The notes: a model not told the origin generated them from the letters alone. DNA of 64,000 nucleotides from CALKHT01 sp964511575 (GCA_964511575.1 CAZEFM010000007.1:9758-73757), one strand, 5' to 3'. Shown: positions 27,331 to 35,705, counted from the first letter of the stretch. A program made the numbers and translations.

Positions 27331-27370
27331 GCCCTTGGTCGCTTCGCGTCTTCGCGCCTTGGCGTTGTCG
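27331..27370. repeat. word repeat CTTCGCGTCTTCGCGCCTTGGCG
   Basis: A short degenerate tandem of CTTCGCGT/CTTCGCGC/CTTGGCGT units of about 8 bases. No coding or RNA feature explains it. Confidence 0.5.
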
Positions 27371-27408
27371 CAACGTTCCCGGTCACACCGAAGAACCCCT
27401 ACAACCCT

Positions 27409-27444
27409 CGGAACAACCCCCGGACCAACCCCCGGAACAACCCC
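27409..27444. repeat. 12-base tandem repeat CGGAACAACCCC x3
   Basis: Three adjacent units: CGGAACAACCCC, CGGACCAACCCC and CGGAACAACCCC, with degenerate flanking copies on both sides. Confidence 0.75.
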
Positions 27445-27511
27445 GCACCACCCTCCGGACCGTTCCCGACCCGGGTGATGGCGTTGGCTCAGGGAGGTGC
27501 TTGGCGGTAAG

Positions 27512-28636
27512 ATGGGCAGTCGCATGATCGTAGATGTGCACACGCATCGTTGGGAGTCGCCCGAGCAGCTTGGCCCGGCCTGGGCTGATCGTTTGCTGCG
27601 CCACGCCGCCGCTGCGCCGTGGGAGCGACCCGATGCCAGCGGCCCGGCGCATGAGGAGGCGACCGCGCCGGTGTCGTTCGCGATCATCCACGGCTTCATC
27701 AGCAGGCACCTCGGTGCGGCGATCGATGCGGAAGCGGTGGCGGCTTATGTCGCCCGTCGGCCGGACAAGTTTCTGGGCTTCGCCGGCATCGACCCGATGG
27801 CGGGCGATTACCTGGGCGAGTTCGACCGGGCGCGGCAACTGGGCCTCGTCGGCGTGACGATCAGCCCCGCAGCGCAGGCGTTCCATCCCACCCATACCCG
27901 GGCGATGGCGCTGTACGAGCGGTGCGAGGCGACCGGGACGCCCATCTTTGTTCATCCCGAAACGCACCTGGGGGCGACGACGAAAATGGAGTTCGGCCTG
28001 CCTTATCTCTTTGATGAGGTGGCGCGGACGTTTCCCGATTTGAAGCTGGTGCTGGGGCAGGTGGGCCATCCATGGGTCGACCAGACGCTGACGCTCATCG
28101 GCAAGCATCCCAACGTGTATGCCGATCTGTCCGATCTGGTGACGCGGCCGTGGCAGCTCTACAACGTGCTGCACATGGCGTATCAGCAGGATGTGTGCTC
28201 GCAGTTGCTTTTCGGCAGCGATTATCCGTTCATGACGCCTCAGCAGGCGATCGTGACGATTTACTCGGTGAACACGCTGACGCAGGGCACGCATCTGCCC
28301 AGCGTGCCGCGCGAGCAGTTGCGTTCGATCGTGGAGCGTGATGCGTTGAGCGCGTTGGGGTTGAAGGCACCGAGCGAGCCGCCGCCTCCCGCCGAGACGC
28401 CGGTGATGCCGACCGCATCGGTGACGACGGGGTCAGCGCCGACAGTGAACGATGTGCCTTCGGCGAAAGTGTCGACGAAGGTGGAGGAGTCGGGCACGCC
28501 GGAAGGCGCAGCCGATGCGGAGGATGGCGCGGAGGCGATGGCTCAGACGACGGATTCGGGGGAGGGGGCTGAGGAACCGACGAGTGAGGATTCCGGCGCG
28601 GGGGTGTCCCCGGTCGGCGGGGAATCGCGCCAGTGA
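27512..28636 (+). CDS. Amidohydrolase-2 family metal-dependent hydrolase with acidic tail
   Basis: 374 residues. MIVDVHTHRWES opens the amidohydrolase barrel (metal-binding HxH). IFVHPETH, LVLGQVGHPWVDQ and LLFGSDYPFMTP carry the further His and Asp ligands of pfam04909-type enzymes. The catalytic barrel ends near residue 285; the last 85 or so residues are Pro/Ala/Glu/Asp-rich and low-complexity, an unusual addition. Start ATG 27512 (or 27524) is preferred to GTG 27497. The stop overlaps the next gene by four bases (GTGA). It may be a decarboxylase or hydrolase; the substrate is unknown. Confidence 0.85.
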   Translation: MGSRMIVDVHTHRWESPEQLGPAWADRLLRHAAAAPWERPDASGPAHEEATAPVSFAIIHGFISRHLGAAIDAEAVAAYVARRPDKFLGFAGIDPMAGDYLGEFDRARQLGLVGVTISPAAQAFHPTHTRAMALYERCEATGTPIFVHPETHLGATTKMEFGLPYLFDEVARTFPDLKLVLGQVGHPWVDQTLTLIGKHPNVYADLSDLVTRPWQLYNVLHMAYQQDVCSQLLFGSDYPFMTPQQAIVTIYSVNTLTQGTHLPSVPREQLRSIVERDALSALGLKAPSEPPPPAETPVMPTASVTTGSAPTVNDVPSAKVSTKVEESGTPEGAADAEDGAEAMAQTTDSGEGAEEPTSEDSGAGVSPVGGESRQ

Positions 28637-29247
28637 ATCGAGCGTGTCGAACGCATCTTCGCTGTCTGTGGTTGGCTCTCTGGCTGGTGGCGCTTGCGCC
28701 GTTGGGATGCTCGCTTCCGACGCTTCACGGTCCGGGAGGACGGCTGCGGGTGACGCCCGCGGCGGGTGATGCGACAGCGAACTTCAACTTCGCCACGGGG
28801 TATTACACCTACGACGATCAGAACACGCTGACGGTGGTGCTGTTTGACGGCACGCCCGAGTCGCCGCGTGCCGCGCTGACGGTGCGGATGTTCTGGCAAC
28901 CGCGTGCGGCGAACACGCCGATCGATCCGGCAGCGACGAACAGCACGGTGCACCTGATCGTGTTCCAGCCGAACGATGCCGGCCGCGAGGTCGCGGTCTA
29001 CGCCGGCGCGGGATTCATGTATCCTTACGACCGTCCGGGGGCGGGACGTCTGCAGGGCGGCGTGTGGGAGGCGAACCTTCGGTTGGCCGACGCCAGCGCC
29101 GGATATCGCGACTCGTTCGGTCAGGCCATGATCCGGGGCAAGTTCACCGCGCATCTGAGCGCGGCGTTGACCGAGGAGCACCTGCATCACCTGCGCGTCC
29201 TCGTGCAGGAAGGCCTGGGATATCCCCGGCTGGTTCTTCGTGACTGA
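28633..29247 (+). CDS. Putative lipoprotein of unknown function
   Basis: 204 residues. A hydrophobic leader LWLALWLVALAPLGC ends in a cysteine, but the lipobox is imperfect (PLGC). The mature part is predicted beta-rich (FNFATGYYTYDDQNTLTVVLFDG, VHLIVFQPN), then a helix near the C terminus. I do not recognise a family. It starts at GTG 28633, overlapping the stop of the amidohydrolase, so the two are translationally coupled and probably form one function. Confidence 0.75.
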   Translation: MNRACRTHLRCLWLALWLVALAPLGCSLPTLHGPGGRLRVTPAAGDATANFNFATGYYTYDDQNTLTVVLFDGTPESPRAALTVRMFWQPRAANTPIDPAATNSTVHLIVFQPNDAGREVAVYAGAGFMYPYDRPGAGRLQGGVWEANLRLADASAGYRDSFGQAMIRGKFTAHLSAALTEEHLHHLRVLVQEGLGYPRLVLRD

Positions 29248-29307
29248 GCGGTCGCAGACGCAGCCTTCGTGTCGACCGCAACATCCCTTTCAGGAAGCGC
29301 ACGATCG

Positions 29308-31200
29308 ATGAATCCGCGTCACCACCGGTTGAGTCGTACCCGATTGGGTTTGCTGTTCATGGTTGTGTTGTTGGGGCTGTTCGCGGCACCACTGGTGGGA
29401 CAGGACAGCGGGGCGGCATCGGCGGCGGAGGATCAGCGCAGCCTGCAGCAACTGTTCAATGAGGGCATCGAGCAGGTGAACGGCGCGGTGACGTCGACGC
29501 TGTTTTTCGATGTGTCGTGCGGCATCTTCAAGAAGCAGGTGGTCGCCGATGATGGGACGGTGATGCTGGAAGGGCCTGGCATGCCCTTCATGGTGGTGTT
29601 CCTCGCCGCCGGGGCGATCTTTTTCACGATCTATCACGGTTTCATCAACGTGCGGGGGTTTCGTCATGCGGTGCAGATTGTTCGCGGCACGTATTCCTGT
29701 AAGGACGAGCCGGGTGACATCACACCGTTCCGCGCGCTGACCAGCGCGTTGTCGGCGACGGTGGGGCTGGGCAACATCGCGGGGGTGGCGATCGCGGTGA
29801 AGACGGGCGGCCCGGGGGCGATCTTCTGGATGATGGTGCTGGGGCTGTTCGGGATGACGGCGAAGTTCCACGAGTCGACGCTGTCGCAGATGTTCCGCCG
29901 CACGAACGAGGATGGTTCGATTTCCGGCGGGCCGATGTATTACCTGGATGAAGGACTGCGTCAGTTGCATCCGGCACTGGCGGGGCCGGGCAAGGTGCTG
30001 GCGGTGATTTTCGCGGGGTTCTGCATGGCCGCGGCGCTGGGCGGGGGCAACATGTTCCAGGCGAATCAGGCGTATGAGGGGTTTTACACTTCGTTCGTTG
30101 CTTCGCCTTCGATTGGTGCGCTTGCCAAGAACGACATGTCGGTTGATGAGCTTCGCGCGCTGCTGACGGACGAGCAGCTCGCCGCCGCCAGAACGTATGA
30201 CCGTCTGGGTGAGCAGATGGATCTGGAGGAGGTGCGACAGGCGCTGCCTGAACATCGCGTGCGGCAGATTGTTCAGCCATCCCAGGTGGAAGCGACGCTC
30301 GATCAGGCGAAAGTGACGGCAGACCGCGAGGCACGCGAGTCGCTCAAGGCAAGCGTGAGCATCGGGTTCGGCCTCTTGATGTCGGCGCTGGTGGCGGTGG
30401 TGGTGATCGGCGGGATCACGCGGATCGGCGCGGCGACATGCCGCATCGTCCCGGCGATGTGCATGATTTACGTGCTGGGATGTCTGACGGTGATCCTGTT
30501 CAACGTGCATGCGATTCCCTCGCACATCGTGGAAGTGTTCCGCGAGGCGTTCAAGGGCCAGTCGATGTGGGGCGGCATCGTCGGCGTGCTGATCATCGGT
30601 TTCCAGCGGGCGGCGTTTTCCAGTGAAGCCGGCCTGGGCAGCAGCGCGATCGCGCACTCCGCGGCGAAGACGAATGAGCCGGTGCGCGAGGGCCTGGTCG
30701 CCAGCCTTGAGCCGTTCATCGACACGATTGTCATCTGCTTCATGACGGCGATGGTGGTGCTCATCACCGATGCGTACAAAGCGCCGGAACTGGCGGGGGA
30801 GGCGAACGGTTCGGCGATCACGCTGTTCGCCTTTGAGCAGACGCGGCTGGGTTCGTGGTTCCCCTATGTGCTGTCGGTGAGCATCATTCTCTTTGCGTTC
30901 TCGACGATGATCTCCTGGTGCTATTACGGGGAACGGGCGTATGGGTATCTCTTCGGGTTGAAGAGCGTGATCATCTTTCGACTGGTGTTTGTGGTGTGCG
31001 TCTTTGTCGGTGCGGTGGCGAGTCTTGGGCCGGTGCTAAATTTTGCCGATCTGATGCTGCTGTCGATGGCGTTTCCGAACATCATCGGGGGGATTCTGCT
31101 GGCGAAGCTGGTGCGGCAGCGCACGCGGGATTATTGGGCGCGGTATCGGTCGGGGGCGCTGGTGGCGGAGTCGACGGTGGGGGATCGTTATGAGATTTGA
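29308..31200 (+). CDS. Alanine/glycine:cation symporter (AGCS family)
   Basis: 630 residues, longer than the usual 450-550. The leader to about VVGQDSGAASAAEDQ suggests an extra N-terminal segment. Core AGCS motifs: ALSATVGLGNIAGVAIAVKTGGPGAIFWM, GGPMYYLDEG, ALGGGNMFQANQAYEG, AAFSSEAGLGSSAIAHSAAKTNEPVREG and FAFSTMISWCYYGERAYGYLFG. Between MFQANQAYEG and the next membrane helix lies a hydrophilic insertion of about 80 residues (MSVDELRALLTDEQLAAARTYDRL...) not normal for the family. Start ATG 29308 has AGGAAG upstream. It takes up alanine, glycine or a related amino acid with sodium. Confidence 0.9.
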   Translation: MNPRHHRLSRTRLGLLFMVVLLGLFAAPLVGQDSGAASAAEDQRSLQQLFNEGIEQVNGAVTSTLFFDVSCGIFKKQVVADDGTVMLEGPGMPFMVVFLAAGAIFFTIYHGFINVRGFRHAVQIVRGTYSCKDEPGDITPFRALTSALSATVGLGNIAGVAIAVKTGGPGAIFWMMVLGLFGMTAKFHESTLSQMFRRTNEDGSISGGPMYYLDEGLRQLHPALAGPGKVLAVIFAGFCMAAALGGGNMFQANQAYEGFYTSFVASPSIGALAKNDMSVDELRALLTDEQLAAARTYDRLGEQMDLEEVRQALPEHRVRQIVQPSQVEATLDQAKVTADREARESLKASVSIGFGLLMSALVAVVVIGGITRIGAATCRIVPAMCMIYVLGCLTVILFNVHAIPSHIVEVFREAFKGQSMWGGIVGVLIIGFQRAAFSSEAGLGSSAIAHSAAKTNEPVREGLVASLEPFIDTIVICFMTAMVVLITDAYKAPELAGEANGSAITLFAFEQTRLGSWFPYVLSVSIILFAFSTMISWCYYGERAYGYLFGLKSVIIFRLVFVVCVFVGAVASLGPVLNFADLMLLSMAFPNIIGGILLAKLVRQRTRDYWARYRSGALVAESTVGDRYEI

Positions 31201-31212
31201 GGAGGGCTCCCG

Positions 31213-31240
31213 CTCCGGGGATGGTTATCCCCGGGCTTTA
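31213..31240. repeat. GGGGAT-hairpin-GGCTTT element, copy 3
   Basis: CCGGGGAT (31215-31222), GGTT, ATCCCCGG (31227-31234), then GCTTTA: a perfect 8-bp stem, the best copy of the family. It sits just after the AGCS stop codon and before the DUF368 gene, and could act as a weak terminator. Confidence 0.6.
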
Positions 31241-31245
31241 CAGTC

Positions 31246-31251
31246 GATAAT
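31246..31251 (+). promoter_or_regulatory. -10 box close to the DUF368 start
   Basis: GATAAT ends six bases before ATG 31258 with no ribosome site between, as expected for a leaderless mRNA. No clear -35. Confidence 0.35.
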
Positions 31252-31257
31252 GAGATC

Positions 31258-32298
31258 ATGCACGAACCGACGTTTCCCAAAGTAGCGTTGCCGTTGTTGA
31301 TGGTGCGGGGCGCCTTTGCCGGTGTGTTGATGGGGTTGGCGAACCTGGTGCCGGGCATCAGCGGGGGGACGATGCTGCTGGCTGCGGGGATGTACCCGCG
31401 GTTCATCGCTGCGATCGCCGAGTTCACGACATTTCGTTTTCGGCCGGCGTCGATGGCGGCGTTCGGATCGATCGCATGTGCGGCAGCGCTGGCGATTCTA
31501 TTGCTGGCGGGGGTGGTGAAGAATCTGGTGGTCGATCACCGGTGGATCATGTACAGCCTGTTCATCGGGTTGACGTTGGGTGGTGTGCCCGTGGTTTGGA
31601 AGATGATTCGGGGATTGACGCCGGGCGTTCTGGCGGGCGCGGTGGTGGGGTTTGTGGGGATGGCGGCGCTGGCGCTTTTGCAGGGCAGCGGCGCGGGTGC
31701 GGAGGGTGCGACGGGGGGGATGGATCGATCCTCGTTCCTTTTTATGTTTGTCGCCGGGATCGCCGGCGCCAGCGCGATGATTCTGCCGGGGGTGAGCGGG
31801 GGATATCTGTTGCTGGTGCTGGGGGTGTATGTGCCGATCCTGGCGGGGGTGGATGCGTTCAAGGAAGCGCTCAAGGCGATGGATGTGGCGGCGGCGATGG
31901 AGCCTGCGATGCAGGTGGTGCTGCCGGTGGGGTTGGGGGTGGTGACGGGCGTGGTGGCGGTGAGCCATCTGCTCAAGTGGGTGCTGGCCCGGTTTGAGCG
32001 CGTGACGCTGGGGGTGTTGCTTGGGTTGCTGGTGGGTGCGGTGGTGGGGTTGTGGCCGTTTCAGGAGGGGGTGACGCCGCAGGTGGGGACGGTGATCAAG
32101 GGCGAGGTGATGACGGCTGAAACCGTTGCCGCTCTGGATAAGGAGGACTACCCTACGACTTACTTCACGCCGACCACGGGTCAGGTGGCGGGATCGATCG
32201 CGCTGATTGCGGCAGGGTTTGTGGTGACGCTGGTGGTAGCGCGGCTGGGACGGGAGAAGGATGCGACGACGTCGCCTGCCGAGGCGAAGTGTGAATGA
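31258..32298 (+). CDS. DUF368 membrane protein (PopT-like undecaprenyl-phosphate transporter)
   Basis: 346 residues with about eight to nine membrane segments. The family signature appears twice in inverted-repeat halves: GLANLVPGISGGTMLLAAGMY near residue 30 and ILPGVSGGYLLLVLGVY near residue 185. DUF368 proteins have been reported as undecaprenyl-phosphate flippases that recycle the cell-envelope carrier lipid. An insertion before the last helix (about 275-310, EGVTPQVGTVIKGEVMTAETVAALDKEDY) is charged and probably extracytoplasmic. Galactose epimerase lies next, consistent with envelope polysaccharide work. The start is ATG 31258, six bases after a -10-like GATAAT. Confidence 0.88.
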   Translation: MHEPTFPKVALPLLMVRGAFAGVLMGLANLVPGISGGTMLLAAGMYPRFIAAIAEFTTFRFRPASMAAFGSIACAAALAILLLAGVVKNLVVDHRWIMYSLFIGLTLGGVPVVWKMIRGLTPGVLAGAVVGFVGMAALALLQGSGAGAEGATGGMDRSSFLFMFVAGIAGASAMILPGVSGGYLLLVLGVYVPILAGVDAFKEALKAMDVAAAMEPAMQVVLPVGLGVVTGVVAVSHLLKWVLARFERVTLGVLLGLLVGAVVGLWPFQEGVTPQVGTVIKGEVMTAETVAALDKEDYPTTYFTPTTGQVAGSIALIAAGFVVTLVVARLGREKDATTSPAEAKCE

Positions 32299-32305
32299 TG
32301 TGCGA

Positions 32306-32332
32306 CCCCGGGGATGCGATTCCCGGGCTTTA
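32306..32332. repeat. GGGGAT-hairpin-GGCTTT element, copy 4
   Basis: CCCGGGGA, TGCGAT, TCCCGGG, CTTTAG: a 7-bp stem with a single bulged G. It lies after the DUF368 stop and before galE, again at a plus-strand gene end. Confidence 0.55.
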
Positions 32333-32348
32333 GAGACAGGGGTGTGTG

Positions 32349-33338
32349 ATGAATGTTCTGGTGACGGGTGGGGCGGGGTACATCGGGTCGCACGCGGTGA
32401 AGCGGTTGCGTGAGGCGGGGCACACGGTGGTGGTGCTGGACAACCTGTTTCGCGGTCACCTGGCGGCGGTGCCGAGCGATGTGACGTTCCACGAGATCGA
32501 CCTGCGCCAGATGCAGGCGGTGGCGGAGGTGCTGGAACAGCACAAAATCGATTGCGTGATGCACTTCGCGGCGCTGGCATACGTGGGCGAGTCGGTGACG
32601 CAGCCGCTGCGGTATTACGACAACAACACGGCCGGCTCCATCAGCCTGTTGGAAGCGATGGATCGCGCGGGGGTGCGGCGTCTGGTGTTCAGTTCGACGT
32701 GTGCGACGTATGGCCAGCCGGACACGATGCCGCTGACTGAGGATCTGCCGCAGTCGCCGATCAATCCGTATGGCTGGTCGAAACTGTTCGTGGAGCGGAT
32801 TCTGCGCGATTACGCGGCGGCGAATCCGGATTTCGCGTTTGCGGCACTGCGCTACTTCAACGTGGCGGGCTGTGCTTCGGACGGGTCGCTGGGGGAGGAT
32901 CACGACCCGGAGACGCATCTCATTCCGGTGATGATCAACGCGGCGCTGGGCAAGGTGGAGAAGGTGACGGTGTTCGGCGACGACTACGACACGCCGGACG
33001 GCACGTGCATTCGCGACTACATTCACGTGGAGGATCTGGTGGATGCGCACGTGGCGGTGATGGATGCGCTCAAGCCGGGCGACACGCGTTTTTACAACCT
33101 TGGGATCGGTCGCGGCCGGAGCGTGAAGGAACTGATCGAAGCGGCGAAGCGGGTGACGGGGGTGGATTTCAAGGTGGAGATGGGGCCGCGCCGACCGGGC
33201 GACCCGCCGCGGCTGTTCGCCGATGCGTCGAAGATTGCCCATGAGCTTGGCTGGCAGGCACGGGTGCGCGAGATCGAGCCGATGATCGAAACCGCGTGGC
33301 GGTGGTTCCGGGCGCATCCCAACGGGTATGGGAAATGA
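32349..33338 (+). CDS. galE: UDP-glucose 4-epimerase
   Basis: 329 residues. GGAGYIG (7-13) is the NAD motif, DNLFRGH (31-37) and FAALAYVGESV follow, and the catalytic site is T117 (SSTCATYG) with Y141 and K145 (NPYGWSK). Substrate-binding ALRYFNVAGC and DGTCIRDYIHVEDL are present. It interconverts UDP-glucose and UDP-galactose in the cytoplasm, supplying galactose units for envelope glycans. Start ATG 32349 is chosen; the GTG at 32346 is adjacent. Confidence 0.95.
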   Translation: MNVLVTGGAGYIGSHAVKRLREAGHTVVVLDNLFRGHLAAVPSDVTFHEIDLRQMQAVAEVLEQHKIDCVMHFAALAYVGESVTQPLRYYDNNTAGSISLLEAMDRAGVRRLVFSSTCATYGQPDTMPLTEDLPQSPINPYGWSKLFVERILRDYAAANPDFAFAALRYFNVAGCASDGSLGEDHDPETHLIPVMINAALGKVEKVTVFGDDYDTPDGTCIRDYIHVEDLVDAHVAVMDALKPGDTRFYNLGIGRGRSVKELIEAAKRVTGVDFKVEMGPRRPGDPPRLFADASKIAHELGWQARVREIEPMIETAWRWFRAHPNGYGK

Positions 33339-33349
33339 CGCCGGGAGGG

Positions 33350-33420
33350 AACCACGAATGAACGCGAAGAGGGGAGGAGGCGAGGAGGAGGGATCGCTGA
33401 TGGACGCTGATCAACGCTGA
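33350..33420. repeat. word repeats AACCACGAATGAACGCGAA and CGCTGATGGACGCTGATC
   Basis: Two word families between galE and the GNAT gene. 33350-33369 is of the ACCACGAATGAAC type. 33395-33420 has CGCTGA three times at 10-base spacing. The segment 33395-33412 recurs with one mismatch at 33951-33968, across the stop codon of the GNAT gene. Confidence 0.65.
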
Positions 33421-33450
33421 CAGGAAGTCACGTTGCAGGGTGGCAACGGC

Positions 33451-33966
33451 ATGCCGAGGATACACCTACGATCTGCGACGGTTGATGATGTGGCTCTGCT
33501 GCGTCGGTGGGATGACGAGCCGCACGTTGTTGTCGCCAATCCGAACGATCGTTGGGATTGGGCGACGGAACTGGCCCGGCCGCTTCCGGGTTATGAGATG
33601 CTCATCGCCGAGTTGGATGATGAGCCGATCGGCTTCGTACAGATCATGGACCCGGCCCGCGATCCGCAGCGTTACTGGGGCGACTGCGAGCCGCACGTCC
33701 GTGCGATCGACATCTGGATCGGAGAGGCGACGGCACTTGGCAAAGGTCACGGCACGCGGATGATGCGGCTGGCGATCGACCGTTGCTTTGCCGATGCCGA
33801 CGTGCAGGCGATTCTCATCGATCCGCTGCAAAGCCATGCGCGCGCGATTCGCTTCTATCAGCGGCTGGGGTTTCGGTTCGTGGAGAATCGATGGTTCGGC
33901 GAGGATTTATGCGCGGTGCATCGTTTGGATCGGGTGGATTGGGAACGCAGCGCTGATGGGCGCTGA
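33451..33966 (+). CDS. GNAT-family N-acetyltransferase (AAC(6')-like)
   Basis: 171 residues. The GNAT fold is indicated by LRSATVDDVALLRRWDDEPHV, the strand EMLIAELDDEPIGFVQIMD, IDIWIGEATALGKGHGTRMMRLAI (acetyl-CoA motif A with GKGHGT) and the C-terminal ARAIRFYQRLGFRFVENRW. It resembles aminoglycoside 6'-acetyltransferase-type proteins, but resistance should not be assumed. Start ATG 33451 follows AGGGTGG. The final residues SADGR and the stop are encoded by a word repeat (33951-33968) whose near-copy lies upstream of the gene. Confidence 0.85.
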   Translation: MPRIHLRSATVDDVALLRRWDDEPHVVVANPNDRWDWATELARPLPGYEMLIAELDDEPIGFVQIMDPARDPQRYWGDCEPHVRAIDIWIGEATALGKGHGTRMMRLAIDRCFADADVQAILIDPLQSHARAIRFYQRLGFRFVENRWFGEDLCAVHRLDRVDWERSADGR

Positions 33967-33968
33967 TC
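33951..33968. repeat. CGCTGATGGGCGCTGATC, second copy flanking the GNAT gene
   Basis: 17 of 18 bases match 33395-33412, in the same orientation. The gene between (33451-33966) is bracketed by this direct repeat, and this copy supplies its stop codon. Confidence 0.65.
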
Positions 33969-33996
33969 GTGCCACCCGGCGCGGTTGTGCCAACGT

Positions 33997-35604
33997 TTAC
34001 TTGGTCTGGTAGCGGGGGAAGAGGGGGTCGCCTTTTTCGATGGGGGTGCCGGGTTGGAGCTGGCCCCATTGGGTCCATGCTTCCAGATCGCCGCGACCCC
34101 GGTTGGCGAGCTGATCGGCGTAGTGACCGAAACCGATGCGCCGCCAAAAGGCTTCGCACTTGTCGGGAATGAACGGCCAGAGCATCACCGACGCAATGCG
34201 CAGCGCTTCGAGGCAGTCGTAAAGAATCGCTCCCACTTCACCGAGCTTGCTCGGATCCTTGGCTAATTTGAATGGGGCGGTTGCTTCGATGTATGCATCG
34301 ACCTCGCGGACCAGTGCATTGGCACGCATGGCTGCTTCATGCAGATCGATTGATGTCTGTGCTTCGCTGTAGCCAACTCGATGCTGTTCGACTTTACCGC
34401 TCCAATCCCTCACGTCCTGGCGAATGGGCGCTTTGCCCTCGCAGTATTTGCCAATCATGTTCGTCACGCGGGAGGCGGAGTTGCCGAAGGTGTTGGCGAG
34501 GTCGCTGTTGTAGACTTCGATGAAGAGGTCGGGGGAGAAGGCGCTGTCGGTGGTGCCCAGCGGGCCTCGGGTGGCGAGGAAGTAGCGCAGGGCATCGAGG
34601 CCGAACTCGCGGACGTAGTTGTCGATGGCGGCGGGGTCGAGGAAGTTGCCCAGCGACTTGCTCATTTTTTCGCCGGACTCGCTGACCCAGTAGCTGTGGC
34701 TGTAGACGAGCTGATTGCGGCGGACGTTTTCGCCGAACACCCAGCCGTAACCCTCGCAGCGTGAGAGGGCCATGAGCAGGGCGGGCCAGATGGCGGCGTG
34801 GAACCAGAGGATGTCCTTGGCGATGAAGTGGACGGGGCCCGCCTCCCAGTAGTGGCGGCGTTCATCGGTATCGACATAGGTGAGGTAGTTGAACAGGGCG
34901 TCGATCCAGACGTAGATCGTCTGCTCGGGATCGTTGGGCACGGGGATGCCCCAGCCACCCGACCCGGTGCGCGAGATGGGCACATCCTTGGCTTCGCGGA
35001 TGCGGTTGACAATCTCGTTCTTGCGTGCTTCGGGCTGGACGAAGGGGTTGCCCGCCTTGTCGCGTTCGGCATAGAAGGCGAGCAGTTCGTCGCGGTATTT
35101 TTCGAGCTTGAAGAAGTAGTTCTTTTCGGTCTTGCGGACGAGCGGCTTGCCGTTGACGGGAGACTTGTAGTCCGTTTCCTTGGCTTTGTTTTCGGGGACG
35201 TATTCTTCCTGTCCGGCGTCGTACCAACCTTCGTACTCGCCTTCGTAGACATCGCCCGACTGGAGCAGTGCGGTGACGTATTCGGTGACTTTGCGCTTGT
35301 GCAGGTCGCTGCTGGTGCGCACGAAGTCGTTGTGGGTCATTTCCAGCTTTTCGAACGTTTCGCGGAAGGCGGCGGCGTTCTGGTCGGCCCAGGCCTGCGG
35401 CGTCATGTTGTGCTCGGCGGCACGGTCGGACACCTTCGCGGCATGCTCATCCACGCCGGTGAGGAAGAACGTGTCGTCCCCCGCCAAGCGGTGATACCGC
35501 GCCACCACATCGGCGACCATCGTCGTGTAGACGTGCCCCAGGTGCGGCTTGTCGTTGACGTAGTAAATCGGCGTCGTGACGTAGAATGTTCGTTGCTTGG
35601 ACAT
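33997..35604 (-). CDS. metG: Methionyl-tRNA synthetase
   Basis: 535 residues. HLGH (21-24) is the HIGH motif and KMSKS is at 313-317. TPIYYVNDKPH and YVWIDALFNYLTY are characteristic. The zinc-knuckle region (EGWYDAGQEEYVPENK) lacks the usual cysteines, as in the zinc-free MetRS class. There is no C-terminal tRNA-binding EMAP-like domain, so it is the short form. Start ATG 35604 has no ribosome site; a TACAAT -10 box lies nine bases upstream, suggesting a leaderless mRNA. It is divergent from waaA. Confidence 0.96.
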   Translation of the reverse strand: MSKQRTFYVTTPIYYVNDKPHLGHVYTTMVADVVARYHRLAGDDTFFLTGVDEHAAKVSDRAAEHNMTPQAWADQNAAAFRETFEKLEMTHNDFVRTSSDLHKRKVTEYVTALLQSGDVYEGEYEGWYDAGQEEYVPENKAKETDYKSPVNGKPLVRKTEKNYFFKLEKYRDELLAFYAERDKAGNPFVQPEARKNEIVNRIREAKDVPISRTGSGGWGIPVPNDPEQTIYVWIDALFNYLTYVDTDERRHYWEAGPVHFIAKDILWFHAAIWPALLMALSRCEGYGWVFGENVRRNQLVYSHSYWVSESGEKMSKSLGNFLDPAAIDNYVREFGLDALRYFLATRGPLGTTDSAFSPDLFIEVYNSDLANTFGNSASRVTNMIGKYCEGKAPIRQDVRDWSGKVEQHRVGYSEAQTSIDLHEAAMRANALVREVDAYIEATAPFKLAKDPSKLGEVGAILYDCLEALRIASVMLWPFIPDKCEAFWRRIGFGHYADQLANRGRGDLEAWTQWGQLQPGTPIEKGDPLFPRYQTK

Positions 35605-35613
35605 AGACGGGGC

Positions 35614-35619
35614 ATTGTA
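35614..35619 (-). promoter_or_regulatory. -10 box of metG (likely leaderless)
   Basis: TACAAT on the minus strand ends nine bases before ATG 35604; no Shine-Dalgarno lies between. Confidence 0.5.
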
Positions 35620-35631
35620 GCGTATTGGTGG

Positions 35632-35687
35632 GTGGTGGAGTGGTTATTGGTGAGTGGTCAGGGCGATGCCCCCAACCACTCCACCAC
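35632..35687. repeat. inverted repeat in the metG-waaA divergent promoter region
   Basis: GTGGTGGAGTGGTT (35632-35645) and AACCACTCCACCAC (35674-35687) form a perfect 14-bp inverted repeat with a 28-base spacer, plus further matches outside. Each arm overlaps the expected -35 area of one of the divergent genes. Confidence 0.7.
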
Positions 35688-35705
35688 ACACCACCTGCCT
35701 TCCAC

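Larger units (their letters stand above)
27032..27511. other. 480-base spacer of word repeats with an isolated promoter
   Basis: No credible gene. It contains a promoter (27047-27074), a GGAGGAC tract (27099-27131), a GCAATCCGAAATCCGC tract (27171-27199), a segment shared in inverse orientation with 63761-63782 (27216-27237), a TTCGCGTCTTCGCGCCTTGGCG tract (27331-27370) and a 12-base tandem repeat (27409-27444). Confidence 0.6.
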
